Assembly (NCBI RefSeq): GCF_001719065.1
Contig: NZ_LWAF01000002.1
Span: forward strand, 205,243 to 269,242
Origin: Fervidobacterium thailandense
GTDB lineage: Bacteria > Thermotogota > Thermotogae > Thermotogales > Fervidobacteriaceae
DNA: 64,000 nt
Direction: 5' to 3'
In this document: in pieces, positions 25,975-34,993 of the stretch
How positions within the stretch are numbered: position 1 is the first letter of the stretch
Layout: each line of letters starts with the position of its first letter
Translations under genes and position numbers: made by a program
The notes under the pieces: model-generated
What the model was told of the DNA's origin: nothing
What the model saw: only the letters and a program-made list of their open reading frames with translations
Database searches by the model: none

Positions 25975-26469
25975 GTGGACCGAGCAAAGATAAAGGAACT
26001 CATAGAAGAGCTCAGGAAAGAACAACTCGAAGAGGGCGACATACTGATTTACCTACTCCATCGTATCCAGGACCACTATCAGAGTCATTACATCCCTCCA
26101 GAAGTCGGTGAAATGGTGGCCGAGGAGCTGAACATTCCCGCCTCAAAGGTGTACGAAGTGCTCACGTTCTACACGATGTTCTCCACAAAGCCGCGCGGAA
26201 AGTACATCATCAGGGTATGCACGAGCTTACCTTGCCACGTCCCGGGTGGTAAGGAGATCGTCGAGTTTTTGAAAAATGAGCTGAAGGTGGACTTCGGCGG
26301 TACAACCTCAGACGGTCTCTTCACACTCGAAGAAACAGGTTGCCTCGGATTGTGCGGTGTAGCACCGGTTGTGATGATCAACGACCAGTACTACGGTGAC
26401 CTCACCGTCGAGAAAATGAAGGAAATAATCGAGGGACTTAGAAAACTCGAGGGCGGTGATGGAAGATGA
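25975..26469 (+). CDS. NuoE-type [2Fe-2S] subunit (second copy)
   Basis: About 164 residues and paralogous to the gene at 23143. The cluster motifs CTSLPCHVPG and CLGLCGVAP are intact, and the N-terminal helical domain includes YLLHRIQDHYQSHYIPPEV. GTG start with an AGGGGGGAAGG ribosome site. It overlaps the following NuoF-like gene by four bases (ATGA), so the two probably form one complex. The duplicated NuoE-NuoF pair suggests two related NADH-linked complexes made from this locus. Confidence 0.92.
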   Translation: MDRAKIKELIEELRKEQLEEGDILIYLLHRIQDHYQSHYIPPEVGEMVAEELNIPASKVYEVLTFYTMFSTKPRGKYIIRVCTSLPCHVPGGKEIVEFLKNELKVDFGGTTSDGLFTLEETGCLGLCGVAPVVMINDQYYGDLTVEKMKEIIEGLRKLEGGDGR

Positions 26470-28079
26470 CACCCATTACGGTGCTGATTTCCGTTGATAG
26501 CAACAGTATCTTACTCGGTGCCAGGGAATTTTCCAATTACATGAAGGAGCTCATAAAGGAGTTCAACCTCGATTCGATAGTCACGGTCCTCGAAACGGTC
26601 TCACTCGGCTCTTACAATGGCGTGATCATCCACATCCTTCCAGACGATGTCTACTACTCCGTCAGGAGCAAGGATCAGGTCCGCAAGATCGTTGAAGAGC
26701 ATCTACTAAAGGGTAGGCAAGTTTGGGACCTGACGGTTGACAAGAACCTAATCAAACCAGCTGAGAAGTTCGAAGTCAAAGAGGTACGCATCGTCACAAG
26801 AAACATCGGCGTTATCGATCCACGAAATATCGAAGAATACATCGCACGTGATGGATACTTTGCGCTGAGCAAAGCCCTTCAGATGAAACCAGAAGAAGTC
26901 ATCGAGGAAATTAAAAAGAGTGGTCTACGTGGCCGCGGTGGCGCTGGTTTTCCAACAGGACTCAAGTGGGAATTCACCGCTAAAGCAAAAGCGGACCAAA
27001 AGTACATCGTTTGCAACGCGGACGAGGGCGAACCTGGTACGTTCAAAGATAGGTTAATAATGGAAGGCGATCCGCACACGGTTATTGAGGGCATGATCAT
27101 AGCCGGTTACGCCGTCGGTGCCACGAAGGGGTACATTTACATTCGTGGAGAGTACTACAATTCCGTTGAAAACCTGAGAAAGGCCATCCAGGATGCCTAC
27201 GAGTACGGATTCCTCGGTGAAAACATCCTCGGTAGCGGCTTCAACTTTGATCTCACGGTCAGGCTTGGTGCGGGTGCTTACATTTGCGGTGAGGAAACCG
27301 CACTTCTGGAATCGATAGAAGGTAAGTCCGGACGGCCACGTCTTAAGCCACCGTACCCACCACAAGTAGGTCTGTTCGGAAAACCGACTGTGATAAACAA
27401 CGTTGAGACGATAGCCAACGTGCCGCAGATCATACTCAACGGTGCAGACTGGTACAGAAGCATAGGGACCCCCAATTCACCCGGAACGAAGGTCTTCTGC
27501 CTTGTGGGTGACGTGAACAGGCGTGGTATGGTTGAGCTACCGATGGGTGTCACCGTTAGACAGGTACTCTACGGCTTCGGCGGTGGAGTGCGCGGTGGAA
27601 GGGAATTGAAGATGGTTCAGACCGGCGGACTGGCTGGCACATTCATCGGATTGGATAAGCTCGATACACCACTGGATTATGATTCGATGAAGAACTATGG
27701 CGTGAGTCTTGGATCAGGAGTTATTTTGGCCATCGACGATTCTCATTGCGTTGTAGATATCGCATTGAACGTGATGGAATTCTTCAGGCACGAATCGTGC
27801 GGTAAGTGTACACCGTGCAGGGAAGGAACAAGGCTCGCTTGTGAGATACTTGAGCGGATGACGAAATTCGAGGGAACGGCGGAAGACCTCGATTACTTGC
27901 GCAAGATTGCCGAAGTTACGGCGGATACATCGTTCTGCGGACTTGGGCAGAGCATAAACGTACCACTCCTTTCGTTGATAGACAACTTCCGCGAAGAGTT
28001 CCTCGAACACGTCGAAAAAACTTGCCGTGCGAACGTTTGCAAAGCTGTTCCTAAAAAACCAAAAGTCCAGACAAAATGA
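26466..28079 (+). CDS. NuoF-like flavoprotein with degenerate N-terminal ferredoxin domain
   Basis: About 537 residues, a paralogue of the 611-residue gene upstream. The FMN/NADH core is intact (GLRGRGGAGFPTGLKWE, CNADEGEPGTFKDR, GAYICGEETALLES) as is the 4Fe-4S site SCGKCTPCREG. The N-terminal thioredoxin-like domain is still recognisable, but the four cluster cysteines of the paralogue are replaced by Ser9, Ser14, Ser46 and Tyr50. The C-terminal two-cluster ferredoxin domain is absent; the protein stops soon after a CRANVCK motif. It should therefore hold FMN and one 4Fe-4S cluster only. It pairs with the NuoE gene that overlaps it. Confidence 0.92.
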   Translation: MTPITVLISVDSNSILLGAREFSNYMKELIKEFNLDSIVTVLETVSLGSYNGVIIHILPDDVYYSVRSKDQVRKIVEEHLLKGRQVWDLTVDKNLIKPAEKFEVKEVRIVTRNIGVIDPRNIEEYIARDGYFALSKALQMKPEEVIEEIKKSGLRGRGGAGFPTGLKWEFTAKAKADQKYIVCNADEGEPGTFKDRLIMEGDPHTVIEGMIIAGYAVGATKGYIYIRGEYYNSVENLRKAIQDAYEYGFLGENILGSGFNFDLTVRLGAGAYICGEETALLESIEGKSGRPRLKPPYPPQVGLFGKPTVINNVETIANVPQIILNGADWYRSIGTPNSPGTKVFCLVGDVNRRGMVELPMGVTVRQVLYGFGGGVRGGRELKMVQTGGLAGTFIGLDKLDTPLDYDSMKNYGVSLGSGVILAIDDSHCVVDIALNVMEFFRHESCGKCTPCREGTRLACEILERMTKFEGTAEDLDYLRKIAEVTADTSFCGLGQSINVPLLSLIDNFREEFLEHVEKTCRANVCKAVPKKPKVQTK

Positions 28080-28099
28080 ACTTGATGAACTTGAAAAAA

Positions 28100-28130
28100 G
28101 CTGGCCACTTGGCCAGCTTTTTTGTTTTTT
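28100..28130. terminator. Bidirectional terminator
   Basis: GCTGGCCA / TGGCCAGC (28100-28107 with 28110-28117) flanked by A-runs on the left and T-runs on the right. It serves the redox cluster on the plus strand and the glycosyltransferase on the minus strand. Confidence 0.9.
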
Positions 28131-29319
28131 ATCGAGAATTCGTAATCAACTCCAATTCGCTCTTTACGATACTCTCCCAGGTGAAATTCTTAGCACGTTG
28201 AATCAGCATCTTGCCATCGTAACCTTCGGATAGAAATTTCACAACTCTTTGCGCAAATCTTTTTTTGAAATCCGGACCATCCTCAACAACGTATTCTGGG
28301 AATCCAACCGCTTCCGGAATGCCCCCCTTGTCACTGCCAACAACAGTCGTACCACAAGCTTGAGCTTCCAAAATAACACACGGCCATCCTTCGTTCCTGC
28401 TCGGAAGCACCATCACATCCATCGCGTTCATGTAAAGTGCCACGTCCGTCTGCGGAATGTTCCCCGTGAATATAACATCCACATCGCCGAGTTGCTCTTC
28501 CAAGCGTTTCCGCAACGTTCCATCACCGACGATTATAAAGAGCGTGTTCGGAAGTTCCCTCAGGATAAATCTGAATATTTCAGGTAACCTGTCGGCACCT
28601 TTTACTTCTTTCAGATTGCCTACAAAACCTACGTATTTCCATCCATCCCTGAAGATGCCAAGTTTTTTCCTTATTTCGACCTTGTCAATCGGATGAAAAA
28701 TTTCCGGATCATAGCCGTTGGGGACCACCGCCGCGTTTTGACCGGAATACCCAAGACGTGTTGCTTGTTCCTTCAACGCGTTACTGACGAACAACGCACG
28801 TCGGGCATTTTCCAAGACGTTTAAATAAGTCCCGAGCAATCTGGGATGTCTCATCTGGTAATTCACATCGCTTCCGTGCAAAAAAACGAAGTAGTCCTTC
28901 CCCGTCATACGGTGCAGATGCAACGCCACCAAACCCGCCGGTACGGGTAGGTACATCCCGTGTGCCAAAATGACGTCGAAATCCTCACCAACGCTGGAAA
29001 GGATCTCACCAGCAACTTGGCGAGCCCAGCGCTCAACGAATGTGGTATTCCCGCGCTTGTGGGAAAGGACCTCCGACAATCCTCTTCTCGTGTATACATA
29101 TTCGAACTCAATTCCTTGAAAATCTTCAAGGGGAACGAGTGGGGACTTTTTTAACAGGCGTTTAAGTGCAAGTAGAAGCGGGGATTCCCGAAAGGCCAAT
29201 CCGTAAACACGATAACTTACACCGAGTTTCTTGTACTCGATCAACCTTCTGACCACGAATATCCCACGTGAGGGATTAGACTTGTAGGGAAAAAAGTTCG
29301 TCACGAAGAGTAACCTCAC
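28129..29319 (-). CDS. Glycosyltransferase family 4
   Basis: About 396 residues with the two-Rossmann GT-B fold of GT4 retaining glycosyltransferases. N-terminal RLLFVTNFFPYKSNPSRG is a typical start; the C-terminal half contains GNLKEVKGADRL, the E-x7-E-type motif within LPSRNEGWPCVILEAQACG, and GGIPEAVG, which bind the nucleotide-sugar donor. The GTG at 29319 begins exactly at the conserved first strand with GGGAG upstream; an upstream GTG at 29355 overlaps the preceding stop (GTGA) and is an alternative. It acts in cell-surface polysaccharide or glycolipid synthesis with the pyruvyltransferase-like gene upstream. Confidence 0.88.
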   Translation of the reverse strand: MRLLFVTNFFPYKSNPSRGIFVVRRLIEYKKLGVSYRVYGLAFRESPLLLALKRLLKKSPLVPLEDFQGIEFEYVYTRRGLSEVLSHKRGNTTFVERWARQVAGEILSSVGEDFDVILAHGMYLPVPAGLVALHLHRMTGKDYFVFLHGSDVNYQMRHPRLLGTYLNVLENARRALFVSNALKEQATRLGYSGQNAAVVPNGYDPEIFHPIDKVEIRKKLGIFRDGWKYVGFVGNLKEVKGADRLPEIFRFILRELPNTLFIIVGDGTLRKRLEEQLGDVDVIFTGNIPQTDVALYMNAMDVMVLPSRNEGWPCVILEAQACGTTVVGSDKGGIPEAVGFPEYVVEDGPDFKKRFAQRVVKFLSEGYDGKMLIQRAKNFTWESIVKSELELITNSR

Positions 29320-29351
29320 GAGCGCCAACTCCCAAGATTCTTCTCCGGTTA

Positions 29352-30323
29352 TCACTTCTTCAACCTCAGCATCAGACGGTAAAGTTGTTTGAAGGAATCC
29401 TCCACTTCTTTGTCCATCTCGTCGCGAAGGTAGAGCGGTTCGCGTTTTATCCGTTCGATGCGTTCCTCAACTTCCCAAACTTCTTTAGCGAAGAAATCCC
29501 TTCTCTTCGTGTACTTCCTGAAGAACCTCTGTGCTTTTGAATTCTCCAAAGAAACGAACGGCACACCGTAGTAACTTGCCACCACCGTGGGATGAAATCT
29601 TTCGGAGATTATCAACTCACCGGATATTATCTTCTTCAGCGACTCGATGGCGTCGTGCGTTTCTTCGAACAGGTCCGCACCTATATTCGCCGCTATAGCT
29701 TTTGCAACTGGAATATCGGTATCTTGACTTGGACAAACCAGAACTTTACCGAATTTACGCCCGAAAATCGTGTAATCGCGAATACGTTCACTGTTTCTCG
29801 GTACAATGACCAAGTCGTACTTCTTCTCCGGCACCAGTTCCAGCTTGCGCAATATCCTCACCGAAGGATCGGCAGAGAGAACGGTGTTACCATTTAACTG
29901 TTTAGCGTACCTGAACGAGACGACATCCCTGGCGAAGAGGTAAACATCTGGTTTCCTAATAAGTCTCCTTAAGATGAACCTACTGATCCACCTCTTCGTC
30001 GGTCCAAGGCTGTTACCGAATAGTATAACCGGCTTGCGCATCATACCCGCAAGCTCGATAACGGAAGCGTAGTAGAGAAAGCTTCTAAGACTTGTAACAT
30101 CTTGCAGTAGTCCTCCACCGCCGTAAATGAGCATATCGCACTCGTACAGCGCACCCATGACTTGGAAAAGGTTGAACCTGGAGATAGTATCGTTACTCCG
30201 CCTCTTTGGTAGCGCTGTGATGTACTGGATTTGAAACTTTTGGAAGAAATCCTCGAGTGCAAGCCGCATCAACTCGTCACCGAAGTTACCATAACCGTAG
30301 TATCCGAGCAACAAGACTTTCAA
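29352..30323 (-). CDS. Polysaccharide pyruvyl transferase, CsaB-like
   Basis: About 323 residues. The N-terminal GYYGYGNFGDELM and IYGGGGLLQD motifs, FGNSLGPTKRW, and the C-terminal ISERFHPTVVASYYGVPFVSL block are those of the CsaB/WcaK-type pyruvyl transferase family, which adds ketal pyruvate to sugars of surface polymers. In Firmicutes CsaB-type pyruvylation anchors SLH-domain proteins; an equivalent role for the Thermotogales envelope is inference. TTG start preceded by AAGGAG at a slightly long spacing. It is co-transcribed with the GT4 gene. Confidence 0.85.
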   Translation of the reverse strand: MKVLLLGYYGYGNFGDELMRLALEDFFQKFQIQYITALPKRRSNDTISRFNLFQVMGALYECDMLIYGGGGLLQDVTSLRSFLYYASVIELAGMMRKPVILFGNSLGPTKRWISRFILRRLIRKPDVYLFARDVVSFRYAKQLNGNTVLSADPSVRILRKLELVPEKKYDLVIVPRNSERIRDYTIFGRKFGKVLVCPSQDTDIPVAKAIAANIGADLFEETHDAIESLKKIISGELIISERFHPTVVASYYGVPFVSLENSKAQRFFRKYTKRRDFFAKEVWEVEERIERIKREPLYLRDEMDKEVEDSFKQLYRLMLRLKK

Positions 30324-30409
30324 GGAATATCGGACTCCTTCAAAGAAAATTTTATGTGAAGCAACTACCTAACTACCGACCACCAACAAAGGTATGAGGG
30401 GATAGTGTC

Positions 30410-31147
30410 ATGGTACGAAAGATTACCGATTTTGTGTACGTCATAGAGCACGAAGAGGCCGCCAACAATGTGATCATAATCGGAAAGAGTGGGGCCATCT
30501 TGGTGGACACGTCACTCTTTCCGGAAAAAGCACGTTCAATAGCAAAGTTCGTCAGAGAACTTACGGCAAAGCCGATCACGCTTGTTATGAACACACACTA
30601 TCATCCGGACCACACGCTCGGTAACATCGCGTTCGATTGCCCGATAGTGGCACATTCACTCACAAGGAGCAGCATGTCTTTGTTCGACGGAGAGTACCTA
30701 CGTTCCTTAGGTATAGAGATAACGTCCGTGAAACTACCCGATATTATCTTCGACGATAAGTTCGAATACGAAGACGGAATCAAGATAGAATTTTACCACG
30801 GTCCCGGTCATACACCGGACTCGTCGTACGTTTACTTACCGAGCGAAGGTGTGCTGATTGCCGGGGACACGATTGTCAACAGGATGCACCCGGAAATCGT
30901 TTCGGACAGCAACCTTAACCTGTGGATAAAGACTCTCCAATCCTTACCGAAAGTAAAACACGTCATACCCGGCCACGGACCAGCCGAGGATCATTCTTGC
31001 ATCGAGCACATGGTAGATTACCTTGAAACGATAAAGAGGCTCCTATCCGGTGAAATCGGTGTGAACGACCTGGAAAAAAGTAAAAACTTCTCCGAAAGAA
31101 CGCACCCGGAATTACTCAACTGGAGTATCAAAAACCTGATCAGCTAA
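30410..31147 (+). CDS. Metallo-beta-lactamase-fold hydrolase
   Basis: About 245 residues with the di-zinc (or di-iron) site of the superfamily: His63, His65, Asp67 and His68 in NTHYHPDHTLG, a later GHTPDSS, the bridging Asp in IAGDT, and a final GHG motif. Most such single-domain members are hydrolases of thioesters, lactones or phosphoesters; the substrate cannot be read. It is divergent from the polysaccharide genes and convergent with ybeY, and so stands alone. The ATG has GAGGGGA upstream. Confidence 0.85.
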   Translation: MVRKITDFVYVIEHEEAANNVIIIGKSGAILVDTSLFPEKARSIAKFVRELTAKPITLVMNTHYHPDHTLGNIAFDCPIVAHSLTRSSMSLFDGEYLRSLGIEITSVKLPDIIFDDKFEYEDGIKIEFYHGPGHTPDSSYVYLPSEGVLIAGDTIVNRMHPEIVSDSNLNLWIKTLQSLPKVKHVIPGHGPAEDHSCIEHMVDYLETIKRLLSGEIGVNDLEKSKNFSERTHPELLNWSIKNLIS

Positions 31148-31185
31148 CTGAACACCGTTCTGTTCGATAATAAATCACACGGTGC

Positions 31186-31650
31186 CTATTCGCACAGGAG
31201 TTTCTGAACGTAATTTTCTTGCTTTTCAAACATCTCCTTTGCATTCACATCTCCGTATTCGTGGTCGTACCCGGCCATGTGGAGAATCGAATGCACGAGT
31301 ACGGTTATCATTTCGTGTTCGGTAGAATTCCCGAATTCGCGAGCGTTCTCCTCTACCACCGAAGGACAAACGTACGATTCCGCGTAAATTTCCCGCTGAC
31401 CTTCTTCAAGTTCGACAGGTAACTCCGGTTCAAATTCCGAATCCTCGGTACCGTACACGAATGTTAGCACGTCGGTGGGGCCTTCCTTGCCCCGAAATTT
31501 TGCGTTCATCTCCGAGATCTCGTCTTGACCAACGAAGACGAACTGAACAACCACATCACCAATTTCTGCACGGACAATTTCATCCAACTTCTCCTTGAAT
31601 TTATCAATTAACTGCACAAATTCTTCTGGAACGTTTTGAAAGAGGATCAC
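31186..31650 (-). CDS. ybeY: Endoribonuclease YbeY (rRNA maturation)
   Basis: A single-strand-specific metal-dependent endoribonuclease involved in 16S rRNA 3' maturation and ribosome quality control. About 154 residues. The zinc motif H-x3-H-x5-H is seen as His120, His124, His130. An upstream PTDVLTFVYG block is also conserved. I use the GTG at 31650, with GGGAG eight bases upstream; an in-frame GTG at 31659 overlaps it. It is the last gene of a phoH - HD - ybeY unit, an order conserved across many bacteria. Confidence 0.95.
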   Translation of the reverse strand: MILFQNVPEEFVQLIDKFKEKLDEIVRAEIGDVVVQFVFVGQDEISEMNAKFRGKEGPTDVLTFVYGTEDSEFEPELPVELEEGQREIYAESYVCPSVVEENAREFGNSTEHEMITVLVHSILHMAGYDHEYGDVNAKEMFEKQENYVQKLLCE

Positions 31651-31704
31651 AGCTGACACTCCCTTTTCCTACTTCTCTCATGTACTTTAGAACTTCAGTT
31701 ACAT

Positions 31705-33090
31705 TCAGCTGATAACCTCGATCTTTTCGTCGATCACCGGATACTCTATTCGCTGCTTGGACAGATTTTCGAACACCTCGACGAAACTTTCCGATATTGT
31801 CCGAAGATCGGAGACGGTCAGACCCGTCTCCACGAGCTCACCCTCTTCGTACAACTCGATAACCGTCTTCTCTACAACCCTCCTGATTTGTTCTATCGAC
31901 GGCTGAACTAAGCTCTTGGTCGTTGCCTCGACAACGTCCGCCAGCATCAGAATTCCCATCTCCTTACTCTTGGGCCTGGGACCGCGGTACCTGAAATCGT
32001 CGATGTTGGTCCTCGGATCCATCTCGAGGGCCTTCAGATAAAAGTACCGCTGGACACGTGTACCGTGGTGCTGTGGTATGGCCATCTCGATCTGGATCGG
32101 TAACCTGTACTTGCGCACCATATCCACACCGTCGGTGATGTGCTTTAACAAAATCTCCTTGCTTACTTCTGGGGAAATTTTATCGTGTGGATTTTCGTTT
32201 TTATCCTTGAGATTCTCGATGAAAAACTCAGGATTTCTCATCTTACCAACATCGTGGTAATACGCGCACGCGCGAACGAGGATAGCGTTCGCACCGATTC
32301 GTTCGGCCGCGTATTCGGCCAACTCAGCCACCCTCAGGGAATGGTAGTACGTACCTGGAGCGTGTATGGAGAGTGACTTGAGCAGAGGATGGTTAATGGT
32401 ACAGATTTCAAGTAACCCGATGTTGGAGTACACGCGCGTGGAAAGCTCGATGTACGGAAGTATGCCAACAACCGCAATAGCCGAGAAGAGGGGATTGAGG
32501 AAGATTACAACGTAATCCTTCATCGACAAATAAAAATGTCTGACAGGCTCTTGGAGTAGTACCATGATAAGACCAATGAAACCCGTGACCAAACCGGCCT
32601 TCGCAACTTGGATCCTACTTCTAACGTTCTTCAACATCAACGTCGCCACGAAAACTTGTGGGAAGAGCTGAAGAAACATGAAGAAATCCCTGTGGTGGAA
32701 CGCGGTTGAAAGTGCCATGATTAGCCCGGCACTCGCACCGAATTCGTAGTCTATTAGCAGTGTCACGAGCATCGGAACCACTATGATGGGAATGAACGAA
32801 ATTCCGTAGGTCTTGTAAACTATCGTGTTCACGATACTTCCAACGAGGAACGTACCGTAAAAGAGGAGACGGTAGCGAACGTTGAGGTTGATAACGTTCG
32901 AGTTCCTGATGAAATGTTCGATGATTCCGTACCAAATGACAAGTATCAGAATGAACTCGTTCACGAACGTGAGTGCGTTGATGTCGTAAAGATTGTTTGC
33001 CACGCTGATGATGAGCGAAATTATTATCCCATCGTACAAGAACTGTTCGTTAAGAACGAATTCATTCCTCTTCTGTCCAAGTGGACTCAT
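31705..33090 (-). CDS. 7TM-HD (PgpH-like) cyclic dinucleotide phosphodiesterase candidate
   Basis: About 461 residues: six or seven membrane helices (about 15-235) and a C-terminal HD domain with [20 protein letters not shown], the HD pair in [14 protein letters not shown], and IPQHHGT. This is the 7TMR-HD family; characterised members such as Listeria PgpH hydrolyse c-di-AMP. Compared with PgpH (about 700 residues) the large extracellular domain is missing. GAGGAG six bases upstream sets the ATG at 33090, which overlaps the phoH end by 29 bases. Hydrolysis of c-di-AMP is inferred from family. Confidence 0.88.
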   Translation of the reverse strand: MSPLGQKRNEFVLNEQFLYDGIIISLIISVANNLYDINALTFVNEFILILVIWYGIIEHFIRNSNVINLNVRYRLLFYGTFLVGSIVNTIVYKTYGISFIPIIVVPMLVTLLIDYEFGASAGLIMALSTAFHHRDFFMFLQLFPQVFVATLMLKNVRSRIQVAKAGLVTGFIGLIMVLLQEPVRHFYLSMKDYVVIFLNPLFSAIAVVGILPYIELSTRVYSNIGLLEICTINHPLLKSLSIHAPGTYYHSLRVAELAEYAAERIGANAILVRACAYYHDVGKMRNPEFFIENLKDKNENPHDKISPEVSKEILLKHITDGVDMVRKYRLPIQIEMAIPQHHGTRVQRYFYLKALEMDPRTNIDDFRYRGPRPKSKEMGILMLADVVEATTKSLVQPSIEQIRRVVEKTVIELYEEGELVETGLTVSDLRTISESFVEVFENLSKQRIEYPVIDEKIEVIS

Positions 33091-34054
33091 TCCGGACTCC
33101 TCTTTTCGAGTACTTCCTCTCCTCGCGCTCGAGTCTTTCGTACCTATCGTATGCACGTATGATTTTCTTCACGAGTGGATGCCTCACAACATCCGCATCG
33201 GTCAAGTAGACAAACGCAATTCCGTCGATATCCTTCAATATTTCCTGGGCCACAACTAAACCTGAACGTTCTTGGATGTCGATCTGCGTAATGTCTCCAG
33301 TGACCACGACCTTGGAGCCGAACCCCATCCTGGTGAGGAACATCTTCATCTGTTCGTAAGTGGTGTTCTGAGCCTCATCGAGAATGATGAACGCGTTGTT
33401 GAGCGTTCGACCCCTCATGTACGCAAGCGGTGCAATCTCGATCACGTTCTTCTCACGGAGTGAAATGAACTTTTCCACGCCAAGCATGTCTATGAGCGCA
33501 TCATACAGCGGTCTCAGGTAAGGGTCGACCTTCTCCGCAAGATCTCCGGGTAGGAACCCGAGCTTTTCCCCAGCTTCTACCGCAGGACGCGTTAAGACTA
33601 TCCTTTGAACTTTTCCGGATCTCAAGTAATCAACCGCAACCGCCGATGCGAGGTACGTCTTTCCCGTTCCGGCAGGCCCGATCGCAAACACAATGTCGTT
33701 CTTTTCGATGGCTTCCAAGTACCTGCGCTGTCCCTCGGTCTTGGCCTTCACCTTACCAACGGATTTCTTGTAAACTTCGGATGGATTACTGATTTTCTCG
33801 TTTTCCTCGACAATGTACTCGAACTCCGTCCAATCGAGCAAATGCCCTTCACGAGTTATGTTTATCACTTCCCTCAGAATCTTTTCAACGATCTCTACGG
33901 ACCTCTCGTCCTCTCCGCGTACCCTAATCTCGTCGTCGATCACACTGATATCCACGTTGTAGCGTCTTCTCAAGTACCTGGCCTTGTTGTCGTACTGGCC
34001 GAGTATCTCAACAACCGCAACATCGGACGGTATCTGGATTCTCCTTACGTTCAC
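33062..34054 (-). CDS. phoH: PhoH-like ATPase
   Basis: About 330 residues. An N-terminal KH-like RNA-binding region is followed by a RecA-like ATPase with Walker [13 protein letters not shown] and Walker [10 protein letters not shown]. The family is predicted to act in RNA metabolism with YbeY, its operon partner here. The ribosome site GAGGTG supports GTG at 34054; a GTG two codons earlier overlaps it. The promoter lies at 34132-34160. Confidence 0.93.
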   Translation of the reverse strand: MNVRRIQIPSDVAVVEILGQYDNKARYLRRRYNVDISVIDDEIRVRGEDERSVEIVEKILREVINITREGHLLDWTEFEYIVEENEKISNPSEVYKKSVGKVKAKTEGQRRYLEAIEKNDIVFAIGPAGTGKTYLASAVAVDYLRSGKVQRIVLTRPAVEAGEKLGFLPGDLAEKVDPYLRPLYDALIDMLGVEKFISLREKNVIEIAPLAYMRGRTLNNAFIILDEAQNTTYEQMKMFLTRMGFGSKVVVTGDITQIDIQERSGLVVAQEILKDIDGIAFVYLTDADVVRHPLVKKIIRAYDRYERLEREERKYSKRGVRNESTWTEEE

Positions 34055-34131
34055 GCACACACCTCACTTACCCGATTTCAAAGGTACCTATGAAGCTTTA
34101 ATGCTTTAAGGCACCTTCTCACCTTACGTTA

Positions 34132-34160
34132 ATTATATCAGAATACCTTCCATCAGTGAA
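34132..34160 (-). promoter_or_regulatory. Promoter for phoH-HD-ybeY
   Basis: On the minus strand TTCACT (34155-34160), a 17-base spacer and TATAAT (34132-34137) with an extended TGA. Confidence 0.65.
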
Positions 34161-34190
34161 TACGTTAACTAAGCGGAAAAATTCTTCTCC

Positions 34191-34219
34191 TGGTCAACAC
34201 GAATGGAACATGATATAAT
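34191..34219 (+). promoter_or_regulatory. Promoter for rpe
   Basis: TGGTCA (34191-34196), a 17-base spacer, then TATAAT (34214-34219) with an extended TGA, 42 bases before the rpe start. Divergent from the phoH promoter. Confidence 0.65.
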
Positions 34220-34260
34220 CCGAAAAAGAAAATCAAAACAAAAAACGGGAGGATACAAAA

Positions 34261-34926
34261 ATGGTGAAGATCTCCGCATCGATTCTGGCAGCCGATTTCT
34301 CGGACCTCAAAGGAGAAATATCGCGCGTACTTCCTTACATCGACGAAATCCACCTGGACGTCATGGACGGTCATTTCGTTCCGAACCTTACGTTCGGTTA
34401 CCCCATCCTCGAAGCGGTGAAAAAACTCACGAACTTACCCGTCGACGTACACCTCATGGTGACAAACCCCGATGATCACATTGAAAAATTCATCACCGGT
34501 GGTGCAAGCAGGGTGACGGTACACTACGAGACTTGTTACCACCTCCACAGGACAATTTCCAGAATTAAGGAACTCGGAGCCGAAGCCTTTGTTTCGATAA
34601 ATCCAGCCACTCCGGTTAACGTTCTGGAGGAGATTCTCCCTTATGTGGACGGAGTGCTGATCATGACGGTGAATCCGGGTTTTTCCGGTCAAAAGTTCAT
34701 CCCCACCATGTTCGAAAAGATCAAAAAGTTAAGCTCACTGAGGATGTCTAAAGGATTGACTTTCAAGATCCAGGTGGACGGCGGGGTTGGAAACGAGAAC
34801 GCGGTGCAATTAGCTCAACTGGGTGTCGATATCCTGGTGATGGGATACGGCGTGTTTAAGAACGAACAACTACCGACGCTTAGGGAAGAGTTGTTGAAAC
34901 TAAAGGACTCAACGTGGCGAACATAA
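34261..34926 (+). CDS. rpe: Ribulose-phosphate 3-epimerase
   Basis: Interconverts ribulose 5-phosphate and xylulose 5-phosphate in the pentose phosphate pathway. About 221 residues, a TIM barrel. Conserved sequences are SASILAADFSDL at the N-terminus, the metal-binding HLDVMDGHFVPNLTFG, HLMVTNPD, MTVNPGFSGQKFIP and QVDGGV near the C-terminus. AAAACGGGAGG precedes the ATG. Single gene with its own promoter and a strong terminator. Confidence 0.97.
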   Translation: MVKISASILAADFSDLKGEISRVLPYIDEIHLDVMDGHFVPNLTFGYPILEAVKKLTNLPVDVHLMVTNPDDHIEKFITGGASRVTVHYETCYHLHRTISRIKELGAEAFVSINPATPVNVLEEILPYVDGVLIMTVNPGFSGQKFIPTMFEKIKKLSSLRMSKGLTFKIQVDGGVGNENAVQLAQLGVDILVMGYGVFKNEQLPTLREELLKLKDSTWRT

Positions 34927-34935
34927 CAAAAAATA

Positions 34936-34965
34936 CGGGAGGCACCTTACAAAAGGTGCCTCCCG
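34936..34965. terminator. Bidirectional terminator between rpe and hsp20
   Basis: A perfect 13-base-pair stem (34936-34948 with 34953-34965, loop ACAA). An A-rich run to the left gives a U-tract for the minus-strand hsp20 transcript; TTATTCTGTT follows on the right for rpe. Confidence 0.85.
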
Positions 34966-34993
34966 TTATTCTGTTGCTCAGTTCTCGTTTTTT

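Noticed and set aside
31148..31185. Terminator between the metallo-hydrolase and ybeY
   Set aside because: Only a short CACCG/CGGTG pairing with a long loop and no T-tract could be found.
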